Assembly (NCBI GenBank): GCA_946699065.1
Contig: CAMPDV010001994.1
Location: 1 to 64,000, forward strand
DNA from: Loxodes magnus
Lineage: Eukaryota; Ciliophora; Karyorelictea; Loxodida; Loxodidae
Reading direction: 5' to 3'
Length of the DNA: 64,000 nt
Shown: positions 11,790-22,059 of the stretch, one piece after another
Layout: the number at the start of each line of letters is the position of its first letter
How positions within the stretch are numbered: the first letter of the stretch is position 1
Notes under the pieces: generated by a model
What the model was told of the DNA's origin: nothing
The model's database searches: none
Seen by the model: only the letters and a program-made list of their open reading frames with translations
Program-made: the position numbers and the translations under genes

Positions 11790-12570
11790 TGGTTTGCCAC
11801 TAATTAGTTTATGAGTTTTAAGATGTAAATGAATCGTTCAGGTCTTCTTCAGAGCTTGCTTCTTCTATTACATATCGTGTTGTACAGATTTTACCTTTCT
11901 TGATCTTAAGAAGTCTTCTTCAATCTCAATTAGATCCCAACATCTTCCTCGTCCTTCTTTTTTGAACATTTACTATATCCAATAGTAATTAATCTCCGCC
12001 GTATAATTTTTCATGTAAATTCTTCCTTCTGGAGAACAGTATAATTTTGTTATATTATTTCATATCTTTCAAGTATTAGATTCTTGCTTCTTCTGAAAAT
12101 ACCAGCATCTTCTAAAGATGTGTCCAACCTTTAGCAATAAAAACATCTTTTTTTCGATATTTAGAATTATGTCCTATTTTTAAGCATTTTTAGCATTTTT
12201 GGAATTTTAAAAAATTGACAATTTTTTTCCAATCCGTAAAAGAATTTAAATTTTATCCTTCTATTACCATAGGATCATTATTAAGATTAAAATTGTATGA
12301 TTTATTAATTTTTACTATTTTTTGCTCCATTTTTTCCAGTTTTTAATTACCTTGCAACATCAAGATTTTAGTGCTTATTTCCGTTTTTAACCATTAATTT
12401 TCGTTTTGTAATTATTGCACAGTAAAAGTTAGAGAATTTAATTGTTAAATCAAGTCTAGAAGTGATTGTTGCATTTTTTGTTTTCCGCTTCTAGGGAGTA
12501 TATTTCGATTAAAGAGTTTTATTTTTCGATTTCCTGTTAGTTTTTGGTCAATTATTTCTTAGGAGCCATT
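11790..12570 (-). mobile_element. Zinc-knuckle ORF element, degraded copy (minus)
   Basis: The same family on the opposite strand. It starts at ATG 12570 (MAPKKQLTKNQQEIEKQNS), followed by a predicted coiled coil and a CCHC-like knuckle split by a break (KRCFYC / GHIFRRCWYF near 12090-12130). Then comes a block matching the intact copy (KLYCSPEGRIY against KLYCNKDGQIY). It is broken, about two breaks. The family may be a LINE ORF1 or a gag-like protein; the sequence does not decide. Confidence 0.6.
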
Positions 12571-12594
12571 TTATTTTATAAATAATAAATAAAT

Positions 12595-12940
12595 AAATTT
12601 GGTTATAGAGCGCGTAGCACTCTCGTTGGTGCACAGCTCTTTAAAAAATGTTTCATACTGACAAGAATGTTTGTTACTGATAAAATTATCAGATACTGGT
12701 AGATCTTGTACAATACTGGTATAATTATTCAGTACTGATAAAAATGTTCAATACTGATATAATTTTAGAATACTCGTAATCTTTAATACTTGCTTGAGGT
12801 CCAAGGACATGGCAGGATTGTGTCTCATTGCATCACCAAAGCAGAGGACGATATGTGTCAATTATGGGTACTTAAATTCCCAACCTCTGATGAAGATGAC
12901 CTTGTTGTTCACCTTCGAACAACTATGGCGGTTTTAAAAA
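12595..12940 (-). mobile_element. SINE with family-1 tail but a different body
   Basis: On the minus strand the 3' end at about 12600-12645 is the module AAAGAGCTGTGCACCAACG...GCGCTCTATAACC followed by AATAAATAAATAAAT. This is nearly the same tail as SINE family 1. The body differs: it holds five or six short units of the form ATACTGATA(A)AA-TGTT at about 12650-12780, then a GC-richer 150-bp block (12785-12935) with no match elsewhere in the window. Read as a non-autonomous retroposon that shares its 3' tail with other families. Confidence 0.6.
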
Positions 12941-13451
12941 ATAGTATATAATAATTATTATTAATAATTAATAATAATCAATATTAAATATCAATCATAA
13001 AAAATAAATAAAATACTTAATTAAAATTTTTTATTTATAATCAAGATTATAAACTAACTTAGCATGTATAAATAAAATTTTAACTACTCCACAAAAAAAA
13101 TGAAAATTTATACTCAACTTGAAATTTTTACAAAATCTAAAAATAAATCTATAAAATTTTATAGAATAAAATTAAACTTTAATTTATTATACGTCTTCAT
13201 TTAACAAAATTATATTTTTAATATTTTAAATATTACCACTTTAAATCACATACCTCACTAATTTCAATAACCTATATTACTCAACCTTTTTTATTAAACC
13301 AATAATATTTAAGAATATACAACCTTTTAATAAATAAAGCAAATACTTCATATAACAAAAAACATTATTACCATTCAACATTCATTTAAATGCATAACCA
13401 ATATCTTATATCTTTAATCGTAAAATTTAATTAAGTCAAATAGCAAGTTAC

Positions 13452-14526
13452 TCAACTCGAAACTCTCCACTTTCTTATCGTATTTTCCATCCTCCTCCCG
13501 ATACCAACCATCTATTATCAACACTCAATGCTATAGAATATATTGATACTGCATGCCCTTTTAAAGTCTATATACACTCACCCCTATCAAAGTTCCATAT
13601 CTTGATTGTTCTGTCACCAGAACCAGAAAATATAACACTTGAATCAACACTTAACTGAATACTTGATATAACATCTGCATGACCTTAAAGAGTACGAATA
13701 CACTAACCAGAAGAGAAGTCCCATATCTTAATAGTACTGTCACCAGAATCAGATATTATATACCTATTATCCTTAGACACTATCACCAATAAAACTAAGT
13801 TTGAATGCCCAGTAAGAGTTCGCACAAGCTGACCAGTCTAGAAATCCCAGATCTTTATAGTTGTATCAGAAGATCCCGATATAATATATCTAGAGTCATA
13901 GGAGAGTACTACCGAGTAAATGAAAGAAGTATGTCCCGTTATAGTTTTTATGGAGATCACCATTGAGGAAATTTCAGATCTTTATGGTTTTGTCATAAGA
14001 TCCTGATACGATATAATTAGAGTCAGGGGAGATTACTACCGAGTTAACATATGAAGTATGACTCGTTAAAGTTCTTAAGAGAGAACCAGTCAATGAATTT
14101 CAGATCTTTATGGTTTTGTCAGAAGATCCTGATACTATATAGCTAGAGTCTGAGGATATTACTACCGAGAAAATTGAACCAGTATGTCCCGTTATAGTTC
14201 TTAGGAGACCACCTGTTTGAAAATTCCAGATCTTTATCGAATATTCAGGATATCCTAAACCTGATACAATTCAATTCAGGTCACTTGATATGGCTACTGA
14301 GTAAACAACTGAAGTGTGACCAGTGAGGACTTAGTCTAAAAAATATTAAAGAAATACCTTTACTTTGGTCATAACTGATCTTATTTATTAACTTTTAGTA
14401 GCATAAGTTGGGCAGAATTTCATACTTAAAATGAAGTAGAGATATTTTCCCTAAAATATGGTTTCTCGCTCTTAAGAGTTTTCTTAAAAAAATACTTTTA
14501 GTAAATTGCTTTTCTTTTTTCTCCAT
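13452..14526 (-). pseudogene. WD40-repeat protein, copy A
   Basis: A minus-strand gene, ATG at 14526 to TGA at 13454-13452. A leader of about 60 residues (MEKKEKQFTKSIFLRKLL...) is interrupted by a 22-nt intron (14357-14336, GT...TTTAATATTTTTTAG). Then follow at least seven WD40 blades with GH and IW signatures (LTGHTSVVYSVAISSD, SGSSDKTIKIWN, GSGDRTIKIWNF). Two single-base frame changes interrupt it, near 13950 in the third blade and near 13490 in the last blade, so it is probably a pseudogene. TGA stands for Trp in several IW positions. WD40 domains are protein-interaction propellers; no specific partner can be named. The last blade ends in NTIRKWRVSS. Confidence 0.8.
14336..14357 (-). other. 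Short spliceosomal intron (22 nt) in WD40 copy A
   Basis: On the minus strand: GTATTTCTTTAATATTTTTTAG, phase 1. Removing it joins SYDQSK to DQVLTGH, the start of the first blade. Copies B and C have 20- and 19-nt introns at exactly this place with the same CTTTAAT core. Confidence 0.85.
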
Positions 14527-14924
14527 TTTAATTTTTATAACTTATTTCAATAACTATTTAAATATAATAACTCAATTAATTTTACTTACTTAATTTCAAT
14601 ATAATTAGGCAATTAAATTATTTATTAAGCATACTTATAAATATCTTATTTCTTAAACATTTATTTTTCTATTTTTGTCTTAAAACGAGACAAGATATTA
14701 AACTAATAGTATACAAACTTTTACAATTTTAATTATTTTGTTTCTTTTACTTTTAAATAAAAGGATAAATTATTATTTAAAAAGTTTTATAAAGAAGAAT
14801 TATATCCTTATTATAATAACTTTAATATGCATTTATTAATTACAATTTATTTTGGCTTTAAATCAAAGACTTTTAATAAGAAAACTTTATTTCGTTGTAG
14901 ACCCTTTTAAATGATAAATAAAAT

Positions 14925-15832
14925 ATTACAATTCTTTTAAATCTACTGTTATTAATTATTGCTTTTCACTTACATTTAATCAAAAAAAGTGAGCTCTTTA
15001 AGCTTTTACTAATTAAAAGAAATGAAATAAAATAAGATTCTTATTAATTAGCTTAAATAAATATTAAAAACATCAAATTACTTAAAAAAAAGTATTTTTA
15101 GTATTTATAAGATAAACTCTTTTAATTGCCCACTTTCTTACTATTTCATTAAAACTTTTTATTTATAAAGGTCTCTCTTAAAATAATAAACTAATATAAT
15201 TTATTTTAATGTTGATTCTAAGCAAAATATATAAATGTAATAAATAGAAGTAGTAGAAAGTAAATATTTAAACTAACTAGAAATGGTGTATCACTAATTT
15301 TATCTTACAATTATTAAATAGTAATATTTAATTTTATTATTAAAATAAGCTTTAATATGTTTAATTATGTCTATTAAATACTTAATATTTTATCCTTTTA
15401 GCTTTATTAGTTATTAATTAATTTCTCTTTAATTAATAAAGATATTAGATTAGTTATAATAAATAGATTTAGATAACTTTCTCTTTTTATATCAAACTAA
15501 TATTATATTTATTATTTATGTTATTTTTGTAATTATCATTTCAATCTAATAATATCTAAATTATTCTAGATTATTTAAAGATAAAAACTTAATTCTATTA
15601 TTCTATACAAATCTATATTATATTGCTAACACTATTAATACTCTCTTTCTTAAAATAACTTGTTTGTTACTAAGAAAATTAAAAGCTTTTTTAAGAATGA
15701 AAGCATATTTTTAATATCTTCTATTATTATTTTCTAAATTAATAGAAAGAGTAAACTTAACATAATATGCTTATTTGTAATAAGCATGAGATAATATAAG
15801 TATTAGATTAGCTAATATAAGCTATTTAAAAC
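14925..15832. repeat. Long inverted repeat, left arm
   Basis: Matches the reverse complement of 29888-30575 closely; for example CAAATCTATATTATATTGCTA and AGTATTAGATTAGCTAATATAAG occur in both. The arms enclose 14 kb. The left arm lies just upstream of WD40 copy A, and parts recur upstream of copy B (near 37900), so the arms seem to be the 5' flank of a dispersed WD40 unit. The left arm carries an extra 219 bp. Confidence 0.8.
15248..15466. mobile_element. 219-bp insertion in left arm with 9-bp duplication
   Basis: The left arm has AATAAATAG at 15239-15247 and again at 15458-15466. The right arm has this 9-mer once and lacks the 210 bp between. The insert is AT-rich, has no ORF and no obvious terminal inverted repeats. 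A small non-autonomous transposon or internal eliminated sequence is possible. Confidence 0.55.
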
Positions 15833-16084
15833 TAAAATTAATGCTACATAAATCCTGAGTCTAGTTGACTTTAGTCATAAGATTTAAAAAGAATACAGTC
15901 TTTAGTAATAATGAGAAAGGATTTAAATAAACATAATGAAAGTGAGAAATAAATTAAACCTACAAGATAAGAGTTTTAAATCTTAAATTTAATTAAAAGA
16001 TTCAAGAATATCATTTGTAATCTAGAATGAAATAGCTGCTAAATAACAATTTTTCTTAATTTTTTATTTTAATTTTAAATTCAA

Positions 16085-16400
16085 AGAGTTTTTGGACTGC
16101 AACTTTTTGTAGTTTAACGACCCCAACACTCCCTTCATGGGATAACGGGGATATCCTGTTGCTTTCGAAAAGCAGCTGCCAGGGAGCTCCATCGCTATGG
16201 GCAGCCAGGCTTCAAGCCCCTACCAGGAGTGGATAATCAAGAGGAAGGCGTTCCCTTGCAAAGGTTGACTTTGACCAGGGGCCTTCTCAGCGACAGGAAT
16301 GGAACTTGTTCCTAGCCATAAAACCAGAAAGTATGATTCAGAAAGTCAATCTCAGCTTCCACCATCTTTTTAATTATCAACAATTTTTCTTAATAAATAA
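16085..16400 (-). mobile_element. SINE family 3 (GC-rich), copy 1
   Basis: A GC-rich island in AT-rich surroundings, oriented on the minus strand by comparison with 55780-56095. Conserved blocks include TTTCTGGTTTTATGGCTAGG, GGGGCTTGAAGCCTGGCTGC and CAGGATATCCCCGTTAT. The 3' end has CTCTTTGAATTTAAAATT, a degraded version of the tail CTCTTTTAGTTGAAATTAAT seen on the other copy. The body contains possible self-complementary stems, which suggests a structured small-RNA ancestor I cannot identify (not 5S rRNA; not the 28S region present at 41.5 kb). Confidence 0.7.
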
Positions 16401-16569
16401 AATAATAAATTGCAACAAAAAAGCATGCTTGATATTTAAAAAATATTAAAGTTTCCAAGTAGTTACAGATTGAATATTGAGTATGGTTTAACAATTGTTT
16501 CTATAGATAAAATATAATAACAAAAGTTTTATAGAAGAATTAAAAATTATATAATTCCAGTGTTTCTAA

Positions 16570-18490
16570 ATAGAAAAAAAGAAGTCACTAAAATTTTATT
16601 AATCGAAGTCTTAAATAAAAAGCTGCGATTAAATTAGAAATGTACATGTCCAAAGTGATTGCCAAAATGTCTACTTTGAACTTATAAATCTAAGAATTGT
16701 CCTTTTGAAAAAAACAAAAACATGTAAATCCTTCTAGAACTACAAGTATTCAATGGCTTTTATAAAATTTAGATTGAAATATTCATGCAATAGTTTGAGA
16801 TTTAAATTTTCTTAGGAATATGAAAAATTGCTGTCTTTTTCTCCAACTTTGCAATATCTTAGATTGAATTTGCTGCTTCATTCACTACACTATTCAATAG
16901 GCATAAATTTAAACCCCAAAATTACAAAAGCATTCATACTTTAGTCTCTTAAAAACATTATCAGTTTAATCCTTTAAAACTCTATCTGCTTAACTTCCCT
17001 TTACTTAATTTAGATAATACTACTCTATTTTGATTTTCCTTATATTTCTAAGCTAAAATAAACCTAAAATATTAACTACCATAAAAAAACTTTAAAGCTT
17101 AATTTTATTTTTAAATTAGTTTAATATACTTATTAACAAATATCTTGCAAATAAAAGCTTAGATGAAATATATCGTATATTTAAAGGTTTAATGTATCTT
17201 GTTAGTTTATTAAGATACATAAATAAGAAGTATTATACAGAATTAGATTATCTTTAATTAAAGATACTGAGTCTAGTAATCTTAATAATTTATTGTTTAA
17301 CTAGTAATGCTCCAATATAATAAATAATCAATTAAATAATTTAATTAATTTATTAACTCTGAGGCTAGTACTTTAAAGTTGTTTTTTGGACAGCTTGAGC
17401 TTGCTTTCTTCTCTAATCATTTCTATTTACTGCTCATTGATATGTAGTTCCTCGCTCTTACACTTAATTTGTCTTTCTTTAACATAAATTTTTTAATTAG
17501 ATAAGCTGAAAAAAATTGAACCAACAACTAAACTATCTTAATTTATTCATGTAAGGAAGCAGCTACTTTGAAGGTAAATCTACTTTCTAGCCTCAATATT
17601 ATAAACCTTTAAAAAAAGAATAATATGAAGTTGTCTATTTTATTTTACGAAAATCTTAAAAATAAATCTATCAAATGTTTTTTGTTTTAAACTCTAGATT
17701 CTACTTATTAGGTAAGTAAATGATATGCATGTTTCTTAATCCTTAAATCTTATAGCTTAGATTTTTTTTTCTTTTTTCTTCCCTTTTAAAGAAAGTTGCT
17801 TAGTGTCTTTTTACTGCTAGATTAAACTTCTCATTGTAGCGTAGCTCCGAGACTAAACTTGCAATTTAAAAAATTGAAAGCAGGCAGGTTAAGCATTTTT
17901 TACTAGTCAGCTTTACTTGGCAGTTATATTCAGCATGTTAAAAACAATAGGAGACTCATTGAGATTCTTTAATTTTTAAAATCTTGCGTTGATGGGATAT
18001 ATTCCTATACTTTTTTCTTTTTTTTAATTCCTTTAGCTCAAACTATTCTTTCATAGTAATAATTCTTCTAAACCTCTGATGGTTTTATCAGTTAATCTTT
18101 AAATTATATTTAGCTTCTTTTCAAATCTATCAGTTTATATCCAATGAGATCTGGATTAAAAGTTAACCGTCTATTTCGTTTCTATCTTTGAAGATATAAC
18201 TTTATTTTAAATATAAAGTTTCATACTGGGAATTTTTTATTTTTGGTATTTCTTCTTTTTCTACTTCTTTGATTTTTATCTAGGTATCAGGCTTAATATT
18301 ATATATATCAAAATATAGCGAAAAAACTTTAAAAGCTTGATTAGTCCTCTATATATTTAATTTTTCTGTTTATCAAGCATTTCTAACTACAAACATATCG
18401 CAATTCTAGCAATGAAGTTAAGTAGAAATCAGACAGCTATTTAATGTTCTCCGCAGCCTTCATCAAAGAGTTAAAAATTTTTAGCATTCC
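16570..18490 (-). CDS. Unrecognised Lys/Glu/Gln-rich gene(s), minus strand
   Basis: Not recognised. One minus-strand frame is coding-like and unbroken from about 18420 to 17525: a Cys pair (LHCQNCDMFVV), then KIKEVEKEEIPKIKNSQYE, KEQFELKELKKRKKYRN, a second Cys group (YNCQVKLTSKKCLTCLL) and KREEKRKKNLSYKIQGL. In a neighbouring frame it continues as YVKERQIKCKSEELHINEQQ and IREESKLKLSKKQL (17350-17470). A further block at 16580-17000 reads NSVVNEAANSIQDIAKLEKK and DLQVQSRHFGNHFGHVHF. Gln is written TAA/TAG and G is enriched at codon position 1. The frame changes could be short introns or decay. The blocks may belong to one coiled-coil, Cys-containing protein or to two genes. Confidence 0.45.
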
Positions 18491-19074
18491 TTAGAGAAAT
18501 TAACATCACTAATAAGAATCTCTCGTTTGGAAGTATTTGAGGCTTTCAAATATTTCTTAGATGAATTCATAGACAAAGCCAGTCAAGCAACTAATGACAA
18601 ATATAAAATTGTCCAAATACCTCGCTTTATCTTAATTTTAAGCACATTTTTAGTGTCCATTATTTGCTTCATTCAATATTCTCTACTTTTTACTAAAATT
18701 TGGTCTATAGAAATTGATATCTGACTCTGTCTTTCATAGCACTCTTTCTTATTAAGATAGAATTAACTTTTTATCTTGCAGATTTTTCAATTACAGTTCC
18801 TTTATCACCATACTAAGATCTGAGGAATTCCAATCAACGACTTTAAGCAACTTTTTAAGCTTCCCATATTACTAATCTAGACTAAGCTTTTATTAGATCT
18901 CACTATCTTGAGTCTACTCAACTAGTTGCTATTCAAACGTAGTAACCTAATTAAACCTCACATACTATAACTACAAATAATGCTAAACCTTAACATACTT
19001 AAAAGAATCAAAAGATTCTTATTTTAATAGCAACTTATTTTAACCTAAATAGACAAATAATAATTTTAAAAAAT

Positions 19075-19950
19075 ATGAAAGGCTTAAAGAAAGGTTTCTA
19101 CATCACCTCCAAGAAATAGGAGAGGAAACCAGAAGCCACTCTTAATCAGTCGTCTTACACTTAACCCTAATCTTCTTCTTAATAAGACTAAACTCCGGTG
19201 AAGTAATATTAATCTTCCTTACCCAGGGAAGAATACCCAATTGCTAGGACAAGCCATGAACTCACTCCGTCAACGCAGGAAAAGCCAAGGAAGCAGCCTA
19301 AGTCGGCTCTACATTAGGAGGTGTCGGAAGTTTATCCATCCGGGTAGTTGAGCATAGAACAACTAATCAAGGTAGTCATAAACCTATAAGAAGAGGTTAA
19401 GAAGCTCAAGAGGGAAAATACGAAGCTAATGGATTTAATTGAGCAACAGGACTCAAGAGAGCTTCGAATGGCAAATTGGGAAAGGGAGCTTGACACTCTC
19501 TGGAAGTATCAGTAGGAAGAGTTGAAACAGATGAGCGCCTCAATAAAAACGATACAAGATTAGAATAAGGAAATAATATTAAGTTAGAGACATGAAATTC
19601 CTAAGATCGACAAAATGGAAATAGAAGAAGAGCAGGTAATCAAGATGGAGCCGGCTAGAAAGATAAAGAAGAAATGTTACTTTTGTAAAAGCACGAATCA
19701 TCTGTACAGAAGATGTAAGAAATTCTAGAAATTCAAGAAAGAATACTGAATTAAAGAAGAAAAGGAAAGGAAGAAACTGTATTGCAATAAAGACGGACAA
19801 ATATACAAGAAAAAATAAAAACAATCAAGAACTTCAAGAATAGAGAAGATGAGAATTGGGACAAGAGAGAATCAAGAAGAAAAACCACCAAGATTAAAAA
19901 ACTTTTATTTTATGCGGCGGCTTGAAGCTAATGCAGAACATTTAAATTGA
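19075..19950 (+). mobile_element. Intact zinc-knuckle ORF element (young copy)
   Basis: A complete 291-aa reading frame under the recoded table, ATG 19075 to TGA 19948-19950, with no breaks. Residues 1-100 are basic and Pro/Ser/Gln-rich (MKGLKKGFYITSKKQERKPE). Residues about 105-165 form a coiled coil (INLQEEVKKLKRENTKLMDL). A CCHC knuckle (CYFCKSTNHLYRRC, C-x2-C-x4-H-x4-C) lies near residue 205. A basic tail follows, with KLYCNKDGQIYKKK and LKNFYFMRRLEAN. The end runs into repeated TTGAA units. GC content is far above the surroundings. At least three broken relatives lie in the window. Architecture is that of a LINE ORF1 or gag-like RNA-binding protein. No reverse transcriptase adjoins it, so it is an ORF1-only element or a truncated one. 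Confidence 0.8.
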
Positions 19951-20880
19951 ATTGAATTGAATAGACAAATAATTAGCTATTACAGTAGCAAGGATATAAG
20001 ATTAACAACCTAGCTTTAATTAACTAATCACTATATCCTAATTTTAATAGCCTAGCATTATTATATTACAGTAATAAGACTACTAGCAACCCTTTATTTT
20101 AACAAAGTAGGCTATTAGTATTATATATTTAGTGCTCTAATTTAAAGATTTATAAGAGATATACTTATAACATTTAAATAATTGTCTACCATGTATCTTA
20201 GTAATAGCACATCTATATACTATTGTAGAACTTTTAAGTTATAAGTGGAAATAGTTAATATACTTAATTTATTATATGTTTGGCTATTAAGTAATATAAT
20301 GCTAAAAAGGCTAAAAACTTTTTAAAAAACTAATAATAAATTTGATCCTTCAAACAAATTCCTGGAATAGAAATTCTACGCAAAAGATTTACCCAATAGG
20401 TGGAAAACTCTAAAGAACCTTAAATGATTATTTCTTTTATCCATAGGGTATTAGCAAACAGACTTGGATAATATTTTACGACTTTATAATTATAATAGGT
20501 TAGATAAAAAGTGAAGATTAGTAAGATTCTTAAGAAATAATATAACTAGGAATAAAACTAAAATATCAATTACATTTTGAGGGTTTCTAATGGTTATTTA
20601 CTAATAAGTATCAAATAGCATTTATTTGATAATTATAAACTTGATAGTGCTTATTTAATATAATATAGAGAAGGTATTAAAACACTTTGTTAAAAGTAAT
20701 AATTAGTTAAACTTAGATAAGTAAAAATAATAATAGAAAAGGAAGATTGATGATTTGCTATTAAGCTTCTTTTATTAATTATAAACTTAATTAATTAATA
20801 TAAGGCATATATTAGACCAGGTAATAGGACAAAAATTACTACGATTAAAAGAATATAGTTTTATCATGATTTTTGCTTAC
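19951..20880. other. AT-rich interval without recognised gene
   Basis: Between the zinc-knuckle element and the next minus-strand gene I see only AT-rich sequence with many small palindromic AT runs, and no motif or repeat partner I can support. Confidence 0.4.
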
Positions 20881-21701
20881 TAAAAATTAGTAAATAATAG
20901 AATATCATTAAATTTGTTTTTTCTTACACTTCTGATGTTTCCTTCTTAAAATAAGGATAATTTTATTTTTCTGGTATTTGACAATTGTTTTTTTCCCTGA
21001 ATCGTAACATCTAAGGGTTTATCACCTCGACAAATATGTAAAAATTTCGGAAATTTTTTTGTTCTTCTTTATTTTAGCTCTCATTTACTAATGAAAAGGT
21101 TTTTTTATAAATCTGCACCTTAAATAGTAAATTCTACCTATCTTTGTCTATTCCTTCATATCTTGTATATGCACAATTGTTTAAGCTCTGTGTTATTCCG
21201 TAATTTTTTATACTCTTCTAAATAGTCAGAGTTAGTTTCAATTACCTTCTAGAAGTTATGTAAAGAAAATGCCCGCTTACTTTCTCTGCTTTTACTCAAA
21301 AGGATGTTAATTTCTTCTATATCTTTCTATCTATATTTATAATATCGCTATTCATTCTATTAGCTGTTGCTAACTTATTTGGCTTCACTTTATTTATTGT
21401 CAATCTTTTCTGAATTAATGTGGATTATAATATTTTACTTTAAAAGCTTTTTTACTGCAAAACATAATGGCTTTCTTTGGTTTATTCTTACAGTTTTATT
21501 CTCTATGGAGCAAATTTTCTTTTAAAGAGCACAAATTTTTTCATTGATCGCTATTTCTTTTTGAGTCTTGCCTTGCTAACATATTAATCCTGTCTCATCA
21601 TTATACCAAGAAACCTTTGGTTTTTCTTCTCGTTTTGGTATAAAATTCAGACCCGCTTACAATTCCACGAAAGACTCTCATATCTGTTAGTAAATTTACA
21701 T
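20880..21701 (-). CDS. Unrecognised hydrophilic protein, single frame
   Basis: Minus strand, Met codon at 21701-21699, one unbroken frame of about 270 codons. The start is MQIYQQIWESFVELQAGLNF, then KREEKPKVSWYNDETGLICQ, EKICALQKKICSIENKTVRI, RQKDIEEINILLSKSRESKR, ETNSDYLEEYKKLRNNTELK and near the end FLHICRGDKPLDVTIQGKKQ. Make-up is strongly coding-like, with frequent Gln as TAA/TAG. The middle (about residues 40-160) looks like a helical coiled coil. In-frame TGA codons (for example 21083-21081) read as Trp, because coding-like sequence continues past them; the true stop is unclear, so the 3' limit is approximate. No known family recognised. It lies tandem with, and downstream of, the next minus-strand gene. 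Confidence 0.55.
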
Positions 21702-22059
21702 TTGAAGCTATTTATTCTCTCATCAAATTTTTAGAAAAGCCTCAACATCTGTTATAAGCATAGTTCAAAGATCAAATCAAAAATTTAATTTCTATTTTTA
21801 TTTAATTTTCTTACAGCTGAAATCATAAGTAAATTAAGTCAGGTTGCTACAATCTTCAATGTCTTTATTTTTTATTCTATAAAAATAAGAAAAAAACCAA
21901 ATTTTATTTAAAAAATAGATTTAAATAAATCAAAAAGTAGATCTTTCTTGAAGGAATATCTTTAAATAAATACATTAAACTGCAATAATAATAAAAGCTA
22001 GAAATTTAGCTTTCTAGACTAAAATGAGAAGCCTATTTTTTAATTACTAGAGAGGTAGA

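Noticed and set aside
12595-12645. tRNA-derived promoter (A and B boxes) in the shared SINE module
   Set aside because: Some resemblance to GGTT-ATAG and GGTTCG-type boxes, but spacing is too short for a tRNA and the module lies at the end that looks like the 3' side.
12650-12780. Short ATACTGATA-type units resembling a CRISPR array
   Set aside because: The units are degenerate, spacing is irregular, and they lie inside a SINE in a eukaryotic genome.
16085-16400. Possible 5S, SRP or other known structured RNA
   Set aside because: GC-rich and stem-forming, but none of the diagnostic motifs I know could be matched; called only as a SINE-like repeat.
19579-19824. 81-residue hydrophobic minus-strand frame
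   Set aside because: Antisense of the Lys/Glu-rich C-terminus of the intact zinc-knuckle ORF; the hydrophobic look is an artefact of reading Lys/Glu codons backwards.
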